Shown piece after piece: positions 1 through 9,557 of a stretch of 60,692 nt of DNA. The position numbers and the translations under genes were made by a program. The notes under the pieces are model-generated. The model had not been told where the DNA came from and made no database searches. It saw only the letters and a program-made list of their open reading frames with translations. Position 1 is the first letter of the stretch. The number at the start of each line of letters is the position of its first letter. The stretch comes from Phytomonas francai. Its lineage: Eukaryota; Euglenozoa; Kinetoplastea; Trypanosomatida; Trypanosomatidae. The stretch covers positions 161,444 through 222,135 of the forward strand of contig MJCC01000001.1 of NCBI GenBank assembly GCA_001766655.1. The letters are read 5' to 3'.

Positions 1-309
1 TGCGTCGACCCCGCCGGCCGGACGCTGCTGCACGTCGCGGCGTGGCACGGGCGGCTGGGGGTGCTGCGCGCCCTCCTCGGCCCCGCGCCCCGGCCCGTCG
101 GCCTCGACCTCCGCACCCTCGTCTCGCGGATGGGCGGGAATACGGTGCTGCACGAGGCCGCCGCGGGCGGCGCCGCCGAGGCCGCCCGCTGGCTCCGAGA
201 CGCCGCGCCGGAGCTCCTCCGGGCCCGAAACGCCCGCGGGCTCACGCCGGCCGAGTGCGCAAAGCACCACGGGTTCGACCACATCGCCAGGCTCCTCGCC
301 ACGGACTAG
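1..309 (+). CDS. Ankyrin-repeat protein, C-terminal part (5' end outside window)
   Basis: The frame is open from base 1 and stops at 307-309, so this is the last 102 residues of a longer protein. Near the start, about residues 4-20, an ankyrin signature of the type D-x-x-G-x-T-x-L-H-x-A-A-x-x-G is visible. A second copy (G-G-N-T-V-L-H-E-A-A-A) follows at about residues 45-55, and a third, R-N-A-R-G-L-T-P-A, at about 77-85 ends in a weak final helix. Ankyrin repeats are protein-binding modules, so partner and cellular role cannot be inferred from this fragment. The coding sequence is very GC-rich and drops abruptly to AT-rich spacer after the stop. There is no internal start that I would trust; the GTG at 61 is only an internal codon. 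Confidence 0.75.
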   Translation, partial: CVDPAGRTLLHVAAWHGRLGVLRALLGPAPRPVGLDLRTLVSRMGGNTVLHEAAAGGAAEAARWLRDAAPELLRARNARGLTPAECAKHHGFDHIARLLATD

Positions 310-2386
310 CGCGCGCGGCCGAGGCCCTCAGAGGAGATGCGCAGCGGCTTCACAGGTCCCGCGGCTAAGAAGTACACGGGATTCCTACCGAATCACCGGT
401 TCCCCCTTCACGAAATCGATTCAATCGTTTATGGTTATTTAACTGTGCGTGTGTGTGTGTACGAGGGGGAGGGGGGGGGGGATCCTAAGGTTTTATTTAA
501 ATATCGGTGTGTATATATTAAACGTGTTGTCGTAGTCTCAATCTTTGTCTTCGTAACATCAATATCTATTAATTTTAATTCTAATGGAGCTAACCACTTT
601 GCGTCTGTCAAATCTGTGTCTAGGAATGCACATATGGAGTCCTTACTTCTTTTTTTTTTGTGCGCAATCATCCGTTAGCCGTTTACTAAGATATTGCGGG
701 GCTTTTCCCTTGGACTTTGGTATCCAGTCTTTGTAGAATATGTATCTGCATATATTTATATAGATATATATTGGAAAGAATGACGTAAAAAATTAGCCAT
801 CTTGCTCTCTTAAAGAGAGGTGTCTAAGAATTTTTTTTCTCGTTTTTCATTCTTTTTTAAATATGCAAACCTTTTTTGGGAGTTGGGTGTGACGTTTATT
901 CGAGAACCTACCGGTTTTTCTATTTTGGTTAAAAACCCATGATTATTGAAAGGAATCCAAAGTAATTTATAGCTAAATGCGTTTAGCTTTAGAGATTTGT
1001 TCGTTTTTTCTTCTAATTTTTTTAAATGATAACGCTTTCGCTGAATAGATGCTGTTTAAGGCGAGGGGTAACAAATGGAGGTCATGGTGTGTATAAGTTA
1101 CAGAAGTAACTACACATGTATATGAATAACTAAATGTAAGTGTAATGCAGTGAATAAAAATGTTGGTATTGAGATATGATCTACAATGTTTTTTTATTAT
1201 TAAATTTCAGAGTACAAGTTATGTTTGGGGGAAAGATAATATAAAGATAGAATCTTTGTCATTACTTTTAAATAAAAAAGGATATATATATATATACATA
1301 TATATTGTCACCCAAAAGTAATGTCGTAAGAATATACACCGCTCTCAAATATAGTTTTAAAAACTTTCTATCGTATTATTCTCTTTCTATATACCCTTAA
1401 CTATCAAACTCTTGTCTAAATTTATTGTGCAACTCGTAATTCCATAATTCTTTTATTACTTACACTTCTACCCACTTTTTTAGAATAATAATTGTTATAT
1501 TTATTTGATTGTTTAGCATAGGAGAACAAAAAAATTATATTTTCTTTTGTGCTTCGTTTTTATGTTATTTTGCAAGCCACAAAACGAGTGAAGAGATACG
1601 GTGAAAGATATGAGACAAATAATTTATGATTTATACTATTGTATCAAAGTTCTATGTGCTTCAACGTTTTCTTTTTATGAAGCACTCAGTAGTTTTTGAA
1701 CTGGGTTTAAATTTCTTCTAAAAACGTGACGGGACATCTTTTTCTCCTTTTCCCTGGTAAAAATCACACCTATGATGGAAAACGTATTTTATTGAAACAT
1801 TTAATTTCAACCTTTTGATTAAAACCTTTTGTTTGTTTTTTTCTTGCTTTTGGAAATGGTTTCATTCTGTATTTTTTCCGATGTACGTTCAGGACTTTTT
1901 CGTATTATGCATCTTACTTTGATCATTGCTGAGGATGATTTAAAAGAGCTAATGAAGGGAAATAGAGGAGCAAAAATTCTGAATCCAGGCTTTGTGCACC
2001 TCAGAGAATAACAAATATTGAAAATTATGCATCCTTGAACTCTCCACTTTCAAAATGAACATTGCCCAAATTGTATTTAAGAAAATTGTTTCCTCACTAT
2101 GCAGAAATCATGACGTTACGATTGCAGATCTGGTTGTCTTTACCAGGAAAAGGGGGTAGGAACGCACGCACTTATGATTTTAACTTTTCCCATTTCAAGT
2201 CTTTTGCTTAGGTAGCGCATCGTTTCTAGAGTTTTCAACCTTTAAACTGGAATAAAGGTTACAACCTGTAGAGCAGTTTTCTAGATTATTTCGTCTTTAA
2301 AGGTAAATCTTCCCTTAAGTATATACTCATAAAGAATATTAAAGCGAGACCCTTCGCATCGTAAGAAAGCCCTCTTTTTCTTATCC
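310..2386. other. Long AT-rich intergenic spacer
   Basis: About 2.1 kb without a credible gene. It holds a G-rich run near 465-481, a (TA)n tract near 1281-1307, and many short T and A runs. Short open frames here begin with non-ATG codons or have no recognisable composition. It probably holds the 3' UTR of the ankyrin gene and the 5' UTR of the YEATS gene. I see no tRNA or other structured RNA. Confidence 0.7.
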
Positions 2387-5300
2387 ATGCAGCGTGATTT
2401 TTTCCTCCACTACAACGGAAAGACAACACACGTTACTGCGGATTGTACCCACATTCACTCTATCGCGGAGCTCCTCCTGCAAACTGTGATTTCCAATCCC
2501 TTTGGGGGCGAGGGGCGTTCGAACACCTCCGTCGACGCGGAGACTGTTGAACAACTAAGCAGACAGTATGTCTGCTTGACGACTAAAAATGACCCGGTAG
2601 ATCTTAAAACCTCCACGCAGCTCTCTCCGAGTGAGATTTTTATCTTTTCTTCCATCCACACGGGAGTCGGAGACGCCCCCACGAGTGGTGGAGGTTTAAC
2701 CAGAGGACGAGGTGGAAGACGAGCCCTAACGAAGGCTAAAATGACTGCTAGCGTGGTGCCTTTTTCGCATCCTCCACCCCAACCAACGGTATCGGCTGGA
2801 CAATTAATGCCCTCCATGCATGAAATTCCTCTAACAGAAAGCGGGGAGGTGGTGATTGTAAAGCGGAAACGTGGGCGCCCTCCGAAAAAACCGCAGCGCC
2901 CTCCAGTTTTCCAAACAATCGTCCTGCCAGCTCCCGCCGAGGGTGTTTCGCATGGAATTTTGAAAACATCTCAGGTGGGCGATGTCTTGTCTACCAGCCA
3001 CGCTTCTACGCCGTCTAACACAGCAATTCCAGCTCTCCAAGACATCAACCTGAAGGAGGGGACCGAAATCGGGGATTCTGACAGCACCCTTCTCTTGCAG
3101 TCGAGTAATCAACAGGAGGGAAGAATTTTTATGCGTGGAGGATCCTCGTCCACAGCAGCCTCTAATTCGCCCAAATTGATGAGCTCAGGAAGCTCTGACA
3201 AGCGGCTCGTGCAGTCCCCTTTACGTCCAAGGCCCTCCTCCTCGTCTCCAACGTCGACTTCACGGGGCTTTTTTGCCCAACACCCCCCGCAAATTTTCAA
3301 TCTTTGCTTGAATCACTTTATCGTAGACAATGGTGATGCAATGTCATCTTCATCGCCTTCTCCTCCTCATGAAGGTGAGATGGGCAGGATCTTAGAAGAA
3401 AAGGAAGGCTCCACACAGCCACTCACTGTTGAGGACGAAGATACGCCTCTTGAACAAATTCTCTTTCCTTTCGCAAGATTGGCAAGTCAATACAGTCAAA
3501 AAGATCATTCTCAGCACCACATCAATCGAAAAGGGGTTCATGAGGAGGATTTGACGTGCTCCGATGACGAGGAGGCGGCGGCGGCTTTGCACGAATTAAA
3601 CACCTTGCTGGATGCCGCCGGGAAAACTTCCTTTGCTTCGTCTATTTCGTCTGCAACTGCATTGAGTTCAGATGGCAGGACGCCTTGCTTTTTGCTTTCC
3701 GATCCCAACGCTTTTTTGGTGGCAGTGCCGGAACTTTCCCTATATGCTACGGCGGCCCTTCCTCGAGATTCATCCCCTACGCCTCCCCTGTCGAAGATTA
3801 AACCAGATATCAAGCAAGAGCAGCCGCATACCGAGCGTGTTCTATCAAAAAAAGAGCTCCGGAGAGGCTCTCCGAATAGGTTCAACGCCCATAAAATGGA
3901 CTCCATGGCGCATAAACTTGAGCTACGGCATGGGGTATCGGAAATTAAGGACGAAAAGGTGGAAAAAGACGCCGCCCGGGCTCCCCTCAACACAAGTGAC
4001 ATCCCAGACGAGAAACTTTATCCCCCTTTGGCATCCTCTGTGCGGAGTATTACGATTCCTGTGGTAGTTGGCGGCTGTGTTCAGCTGATTAATCCTGAGA
4101 GCAAAGACAAAAGCCACCGCTGGACGGTTTACCTCCGCGGCCTCTACAATGGCTACCCCCTTCCTCCCTCCCCCGATGCGAAGGATACAATCGAATCCTC
4201 TTTCGACAGTCTTGCGGGCGGGAAAGCCGCCGTTGAGGAAGAGAAACCCTCAGCTTCGTATCTCTCCTCTTCTTTTAAAGGGGATTATCTTTCTCAGTTT
4301 ATTCACCATGTGACCTTTATTCTCGATAGCAGCTTCGTTCCGTGCGTGCGGACCATCTATCAGGCGCCTTTTGAGATAACCGAGGAGGGTTGGGGAGAGT
4401 TTGTGGTGTCGATTCACGTCCACCTGCGCTTTCCTCTTGATACTCCCGGAGGCTATAATACTAACAATAATCATACTAATAATAATAATAATAATAATAG
4501 TGGACATCCTAACGGAAAGAGTAATCGAAACGAAAATAACCCCGTTGGGAAGATCACGCAGCGAATGCGGCGTCGGATTCGTACTTTTCTCTGCGGGAGC
4601 GGCGGGCGGGCGGTGCTGCTCGCCTCCACCGGCCCCGGCCGCGGCGCCTCTGGTCTCGATCCCATCACCAGCCTCCAAGTCGTCAGCCACGCGAATAACG
4701 CGCGCGGAGGGCAGCCTCAGACCTACACGAATACCGATCACACGAATCTCGTGGATAGCTTGCTCGATATCAACTTTAGCAGCGCGGCGCGGTCGTTATT
4801 TTATCGAGGTCCTTGCTTTCCCCCTCATCTCGCGCCCTTTTCTTCTTCGTCTTCTTCTTCCGCATCCGCCACTTCTTCCTTCGGCAGCGATGAGGAGGAG
4901 TCGGATGGGAGTGAAGAGAGTGGCTCCGATAGCGCTCTGCGGAGAAAGCGCCCTTGCAGGCGACCCTCTCATCCATCGTCGAGCGCGCAAAGGGTTCAAA
5001 CGGGAGGTTCTCATCAATCGAAGCGGGCGAGCAGGGAGCTTTCGACTCCTCCTTCTTCTTCCCTTTCCCTTTCTCCTCTGGCTTCGATGAAGGATTTCTC
5101 CGGTGATGAGATTTCAGAGGAGCCCGGCGATGGCGTCCTCGGAGGGGGTGGGGGGGGAGGCCACAAAAATCATCCCCGAATGGGCTCCCTGTCAGCAAGT
5201 CGCTTTCCTTCAACCACTTCAGAGACAGCCCCAAACGCCAAGAAGAATAGTACTACGAATAATACTTCTTCTTTTTTTCCTTCTCAACGAGCGGAGGGGG

Positions 5301-6907
5301 GCCGTCAAGGGGGTACCATAAAGTCTCCGATGCTACCCAAGACCAGGCTTAAAGAAGGCTCGCCAAATACCACCGGGGGCTATCACGCCGGTAATACGAA
5401 TAGTGGGAGCGGTAAACAGGTCCTGGCGGCCGTTCGTGTAGGGCATCGACCCAATGTCGTGGCGCTTAGTCATCTTTTGCGCTTTTCGCATCGACAAAAG
5501 CCCTCGCTCGCGATTCCACCGCTTGCGGGGGTCGACCCCCGTCGAGCGGCCATCCCGGAGCACGTCGGGTACGTTTTAGTTCCTGAGCCCGTCATCACGG
5601 AGAGCTACGACGAGATCGTCATCCCTCTTTTCCACGAAGAAGAAGAAGAGGAAGAGAAAGATAGCGATAACGATGATGCTGGCCATCCTGTGGTATATAA
5701 GCAGGAAGAAACAGCCAAAGAGGGTGAGCCGCTTTCCCCCCGCTCCGAAACCTCCTCCTCCTTCGGTCTCGCAGTGAAGCGTGAGGAAGAATCCTTCGAA
5801 GAAAGCGCGGAGGGCGTGCCTTCACGGCGGCCATCCCGCACGTGGAATTCCTCGCGGAAAGGCGAAAGCGCGAATGCGCGTCTTTTGGGAGCAGCGGCCG
5901 CGGTTGAGCGGGGACTTCGCATGGCGTTGTGGATGCACTGCGCCGACGAGGCCGCCGCGCATGCGTTGAACGCATTTTATCTCGGAATGACCAACACACG
6001 CGCGGGCTATTCCGTTTCCTATTCCGTGAAGGACGGAAAAGAAAAGGTGGAGGACAAGGGGGGTTGGTTCAGCGGCGCGGTGAGCTGTTGGCCACAGCTG
6101 CTCTCTCACGGGAACGTCCTCGAGAAGGATCGCCTGTGGGGGGAGGCATATTTGAGCAGCGTAGCGGCGACGGCGAGGCGCGAGGGTTGGCTCTACTCCG
6201 CTCTTCAACGGCAGCGGCGAGAGTATTTTACTTATCCTCCTTCGTCGTCCTTTCCTTTTCAACATTTCTCGGCGGAGGCTGCTGTGCGGACCTTTTACGT
6301 ACCCCCACTGCCGTTCCCGGGTTCCCCCTCGAGCGGCATCCCCTGGAAGGTGACTTCGTTTGAGTACGATCTCATGAGTTCGATTTTGCTGCGGCGATCC
6401 TCAAAAAGCGATGGGGAGGTTGAGGATTCACTATTTAAGCTGCTGCTTTCCCGTGCCGCGCATGCGGGGGCCTGCGTGCTCACCCTTTTAGCCCTCGCGG
6501 CGAGGGCGAAGGTGCGATCGTCGGGAAGGGAGCCCAAACATTCCCCGGCGGCGGGCCCCTATGGCGAGCGGCACGCGACCCTTTCCGATACCGCGATATT
6601 CCCTGGCGCGAGCATTTACTCGCTTTGCCCGGTCGCCGGGAGTGTGGGGAAGGGTAGCCGCGGGGGAGGAGGCGGGTTTCACGCAAAATCCTCCGCTGGC
6701 GGTGGTGCGAGAGCCTTCTCCTCGCTCCATTCAGGGTCCTCTTCCTCAGTGGGTTTCTTTGCGGATGGCAAAAACGCCTCGCAGTTCGGCGAGACCGCGG
6801 ATCTGCAGAAGCTACTTCAGATGAAAGAGGGGCTATTGGAGCAAATTTACGCGATGCGAGTGGAGGCAGCAAGGCGGCAGGCGCTGATAACATTGCAGCA
6901 AGTGTAA
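2387..6907 (+). CDS. YEATS-domain chromatin protein with AT-hook; YEATS domain split by a large insert
   Basis: Length 1506 residues. Residues 1-90 are compact and could be a small beta-grasp fold (inference). An AT-hook (K-R-K-R-G-R-P-P-K-K-P) sits at about 159-169. The YEATS domain begins near 558 with H-R-W-T-V-Y-L-R-G (about 576-584). It continues through a strand with F-I-H-H-V-T-F and the family signature P-F-E-I-T-E-E-G-W-G-E-F-x-V-x-I (about 660-677). A Ser/Asn/Gly-rich insert of about 345 residues (roughly 683-1028) follows. The domain then resumes with H-L-L-R-F (1029) and V-I-T-E-S-Y-D-E-I-V (about 1066-1075), matching the last YEATS segment. The C-terminus (about 1480-1506) is a predicted coiled coil, as in Yaf9/GAS41. 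YEATS domains read acylated histone lysines in acetyltransferase and remodelling complexes, so a nuclear chromatin role is likely; the complex is unknown. Confidence 0.8.
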   Translation: MQRDFFLHYNGKTTHVTADCTHIHSIAELLLQTVISNPFGGEGRSNTSVDAETVEQLSRQYVCLTTKNDPVDLKTSTQLSPSEIFIFSSIHTGVGDAPTSGGGLTRGRGGRRALTKAKMTASVVPFSHPPPQPTVSAGQLMPSMHEIPLTESGEVVIVKRKRGRPPKKPQRPPVFQTIVLPAPAEGVSHGILKTSQVGDVLSTSHASTPSNTAIPALQDINLKEGTEIGDSDSTLLLQSSNQQEGRIFMRGGSSSTAASNSPKLMSSGSSDKRLVQSPLRPRPSSSSPTSTSRGFFAQHPPQIFNLCLNHFIVDNGDAMSSSSPSPPHEGEMGRILEEKEGSTQPLTVEDEDTPLEQILFPFARLASQYSQKDHSQHHINRKGVHEEDLTCSDDEEAAAALHELNTLLDAAGKTSFASSISSATALSSDGRTPCFLLSDPNAFLVAVPELSLYATAALPRDSSPTPPLSKIKPDIKQEQPHTERVLSKKELRRGSPNRFNAHKMDSMAHKLELRHGVSEIKDEKVEKDAARAPLNTSDIPDEKLYPPLASSVRSITIPVVVGGCVQLINPESKDKSHRWTVYLRGLYNGYPLPPSPDAKDTIESSFDSLAGGKAAVEEEKPSASYLSSSFKGDYLSQFIHHVTFILDSSFVPCVRTIYQAPFEITEEGWGEFVVSIHVHLRFPLDTPGGYNTNNNHTNNNNNNNSGHPNGKSNRNENNPVGKITQRMRRRIRTFLCGSGGRAVLLASTGPGRGASGLDPITSLQVVSHANNARGGQPQTYTNTDHTNLVDSLLDINFSSAARSLFYRGPCFPPHLAPFSSSSSSSASATSSFGSDEEESDGSEESGSDSALRRKRPCRRPSHPSSSAQRVQTGGSHQSKRASRELSTPPSSSLSLSPLASMKDFSGDEISEEPGDGVLGGGGGGGHKNHPRMGSLSASRFPSTTSETAPNAKKNSTTNNTSSFFPSQRAEGGRQGGTIKSPMLPKTRLKEGSPNTTGGYHAGNTNSGSGKQVLAAVRVGHRPNVVALSHLLRFSHRQKPSLAIPPLAGVDPRRAAIPEHVGYVLVPEPVITESYDEIVIPLFHEEEEEEEKDSDNDDAGHPVVYKQEETAKEGEPLSPRSETSSSFGLAVKREEESFEESAEGVPSRRPSRTWNSSRKGESANARLLGAAAAVERGLRMALWMHCADEAAAHALNAFYLGMTNTRAGYSVSYSVKDGKEKVEDKGGWFSGAVSCWPQLLSHGNVLEKDRLWGEAYLSSVAATARREGWLYSALQRQRREYFTYPPSSSFPFQHFSAEAAVRTFYVPPLPFPGSPSSGIPWKVTSFEYDLMSSILLRRSSKSDGEVEDSLFKLLLSRAAHAGACVLTLLALAARAKVRSSGREPKHSPAAGPYGERHATLSDTAIFPGASIYSLCPVAGSVGKGSRGGGGGFHAKSSAGGGARAFSSLHSGSSSSVGFFADGKNASQFGETADLQKLLQMKEGLLEQIYAMRVEAARRQALITLQQV

Positions 6908-7328
6908 GGCAATAAAGCGAGGAGGGTGTGAGCACTTTTTCCGTGTTGTTATGGCCTAAAAAAAATCTGCACTGCCAATATCCTGTTGTTGAGGGGTAGA
7001 TTTTCCCCTTCCACGCCGCCCTGTTTTAATTTTCAGGCCATTTCCTTTCCATAACGATACCCCCCCCCCCCCCCCCCTTTTTTTTTTTTTTGTATGTATT
7101 TCCTGATCAACCATGCTTATTCGGATAATTAGAGTTCGTCATGCTTATTCCTGTTTAGACTTTCCGTACGTTCGTCTCTCACTTTAGGACCCATATTGTT
7201 TCGTTGCGACACATCCCACGCCCATCTCAATCTATCCATCGAGTGATACCCATCTCGTCCGACGCGTGCTCCACCGACGACACCCCCACGCGAGACCGAC
7301 CATCGCAGCCCTATTTTAAAGCGCGCGG
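6908..7328. other. Intergenic spacer with C18-T14 tract
   Basis: Spacer of about 420 bp. Its main feature is a pure pyrimidine block at 7060-7091, 18 C followed by 14 T. The sequence then contains several short pyrimidine stretches and an AG at about 7307-7308 before the ATG at 7329. It probably carries the trans-splice acceptor of the next gene. No gene is seen. Confidence 0.65.
7060..7091. repeat. C18-T14 homopolymer block
   Basis: 18 C directly followed by 14 T in the spacer before the dehydratase-fold gene. Confidence 0.95.
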
Positions 7329-8405
7329 ATGAACTTTTATGATGCGGATCCGAAGCCGTCGCCGCGGCCTGGCGTGCCGCCGGCGGAGTTCCCCTCCTTC
7401 AGCCACGTGATGGCCGCGCGCAAGGCGATCGACAGCTACATCTACGAGACCCCCCTCATCACGAGCGTGAGCCTGAGCAAGCAGACCGGCCACCACAAGA
7501 TCCTGCTCAAGTGCGAGAACCTGCAACGCACGGGGAGCTACCACTACCGCGGCTTCATCTACAAGGTGATCCGGGCGAAGGAGCGGGACCTGCTTGTGAG
7601 CCGTTTCGTCACCTACGCGGCCGCGAACGGCGGCCCCGCGCTCGCCTGCGCCGCCGAGGACTTCCAGAGCACCGCCGACGTCGTCGTCCCCCGCGGCGCG
7701 CCCGCGCTCGCGCAGACCGGCGTGCGGCACTACCGCGGGGTCCTGCACCCGTGCGCGGCCTCGGCGGCCGCCCGGGACGCCGCCCTGCGGGGGCTTTTGC
7801 GCCCTCCGCACGCGGCCGTCGTCGACGCCTACCACGACCCCGACGTCCTCGCCGGCTTCGCGACCGTCGGGCTCGAGTTGATGCTCCAGACGGACTGCGA
7901 GGTCGACTGCGTCGTCGCGCCGGTCGGCGGGGGGGCCCTGATCAACGCCCTCGCCCTCGCCGTCCGCGGGATGCGGCCGAACGTGGCCGTCTTCGGCGCC
8001 GTCGGCGACCCCCCGCCGGCCCCCCTGCGGGCCTTCCGATACGCCCCCCTCCGCCTCGAGGGCGAGGGCCGGGAAAGCGGCGGCGGCGACGACGACGACG
8101 ACGCGAGGGCCGCCGTCGTCGGCGAGGGCACCCCGGCCGAGGGGCACGTCACCGGGTGGAATTTTGACCACATGCGCAAGCTCGTGAACGGCGTCCTGCG
8201 GGTCACCGCGCAGGACATCGCGTACGCCTTCCGCTACGTCTACGAGCGCTGTAAACTCGTGATCGACCTCAAGGCGGCGACCGCCGTCGCCGCGGTCCTC
8301 GCGCGGCCCCGCGAGCTCCAGCACTTCCAGTGCATCGCGATCGTCCTCTCCGGCGGGAATGTCGACCTCCTCCACCTCCCGGCTATCGCGACCGCCGCCT
8401 TGTAG
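7329..8405 (+). CDS. Fold-type II PLP enzyme homologue (serine/threonine dehydratase or serine racemase family) lacking the PLP lysine; likely pseudoenzyme
   Basis: Length 358 residues, close to the family's single-domain size. The framework is complete: E-N-L-Q-R-T-G-S-Y-H-Y-R-G at about 64-76, A-D-V-V-V-P at about 117-122, H-D-P-D-V-L-A-G at about 173-180, the P-V-G-G-G-A phosphate/glycine loop around 198-203, and V-L-S-G-G-N-V-D-L near the C-terminus. Key residues are changed. The motif T-G-S-F-K-x-R-G reads T-G-S-Y-H-Y-R-G, so the Schiff-base lysine is His72. The S-S-G-N-H-G motif reads A-A-A-N-G-G (97-102), losing the catalytic Ser and the His. The protein therefore probably cannot do normal PLP dehydratase or racemase chemistry; a binding or regulatory role is inferred. 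The gene is very GC-rich, and a 17-G run follows the stop. Confidence 0.8.
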   Translation: MNFYDADPKPSPRPGVPPAEFPSFSHVMAARKAIDSYIYETPLITSVSLSKQTGHHKILLKCENLQRTGSYHYRGFIYKVIRAKERDLLVSRFVTYAAANGGPALACAAEDFQSTADVVVPRGAPALAQTGVRHYRGVLHPCAASAAARDAALRGLLRPPHAAVVDAYHDPDVLAGFATVGLELMLQTDCEVDCVVAPVGGGALINALALAVRGMRPNVAVFGAVGDPPPAPLRAFRYAPLRLEGEGRESGGGDDDDDARAAVVGEGTPAEGHVTGWNFDHMRKLVNGVLRVTAQDIAYAFRYVYERCKLVIDLKAATAVAAVLARPRELQHFQCIAIVLSGGNVDLLHLPAIATAAL

Positions 8406-9557
8406 ACATCGGGGGGGGGGGGGGGGGACGAAGGGGTTGGACACTCCCCAGGAAAAAAAAAAAAACGGGAAAGAAATTTAAAAAAATGAAAAAAAGTACG
8501 ATTTCAACTAGTATTGGATTGGGTAAGGACGCTAATCGTGTTTTCAAATGGGATGAATAAATCTAAACACTAGTTCTTTGCCTAACCGAAACTGCCCCCA
8601 TCCATGCAGACGTGGGGAGGGGGAGCAGAATCGATTTGACAATCGACGGAAACAACGAATGGGTTTTGTTTGTTGTTGTTTAGTGCACGCAAATCGGGAT
8701 ATCGGAGACACGTCTTTTTGGGGACTCAATTCCTTTCGTTATTAATTTTCATTTCTTAACAGAAGGAAAATTACGCTGGATTATTTTGTTTTCATGCTAT
8801 AAGTAAATCCTTGCCAAGTTTTCCTGAATTTAACTAAGGCTAATACTAACCGGAAAACTAATATGTCCTTACCTTGATGTTTTATGAGCGTTTATGCGTT
8901 GCGTTTCGTTTCGAAGCCAGTACGCTTTACTTGGCTTACCCGATGGTCATTTATACACATTTGTGTTATTTGAAAAAAAAAAAAAAAAGAGGAAGTGATT
9001 ACATAATCTAGCGAAAATTATAATATTTTATGAAAATGATGAAGCTTGATGCCATGTTGTGTTTAGATCTTTATCGTTCCCCACATTTTTGCGTTTACCG
9101 AAGAGGGCTTTTGTGAAAGTATTTCACAAATATTCATATGTGTATCTAAAATTATTGAATGCATCCATGTCGATATTTAGATTTTCCTTCTTTAACATCA
9201 CTGCAGTCGTATGCGAGTATGAGCTATTTTGTAACTCCGGTCTTTCCTGCATGACTTGGTCAATTATTTAGCTAAGATTCTTCTATTAGTGGTCTTTTTT
9301 TAATTGTTTCGAAAATTTGTAATTTTTTACATGTATTAAAGACGATTATTTATCATTCCAACTTCTCTTTGAATTGGTTCATTCCTCTTTCCATCGAATT
9401 CCGACAGGTTAACGGGCGAGGAGCGGGAAAGGATATTTCAAACGTTCCTGCATTCTTTTGCGTTCTTTTCTTAAGCAAGTTTTTGAATAAAGCTCTCACC
9501 TTTTTCGTCCTCCGTGGCACCCCAAAAATTCTTCATTATAGATACTCGATTAGCGGC
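8406..9557. other. Intergenic spacer with poly-G and poly-A runs
   Basis: About 1.15 kb without a supported gene. A run of 17 G (8411-8427) begins six bases after the preceding stop, and A runs follow near 8452-8464 and 8973-8988. An open frame joins the downstream gene from 9369, but it starts with TTG and has spacer-like composition, so it is treated as 5' UTR. Pyrimidine-rich sequence near 9498-9514 and AG dinucleotides near 9540 and 9552 are possible trans-splice sites. Confidence 0.6.
8411..8427. repeat. G17 homopolymer
   Basis: 17 consecutive G, six bases after the stop of the dehydratase-fold gene. Confidence 0.95.

Noticed and set aside
1829..2011. 60-residue frame in the first spacer
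   Set aside because: It begins with TTG, has no recognisable composition and no splice signal specific to it.
7311..8444. 377-residue open frame on the minus strand opposite the dehydratase-fold gene
   Set aside because: Its composition is Arg/Gly/Val/Ala-rich as expected from the reverse of a GC-rich gene; no motif, and the plus-strand frame has clear family motifs.
9369..9557. 63-residue N-terminal extension of the coiled-coil protein
   Set aside because: It begins with TTG and is spacer-like; the first in-frame ATG is 9558.
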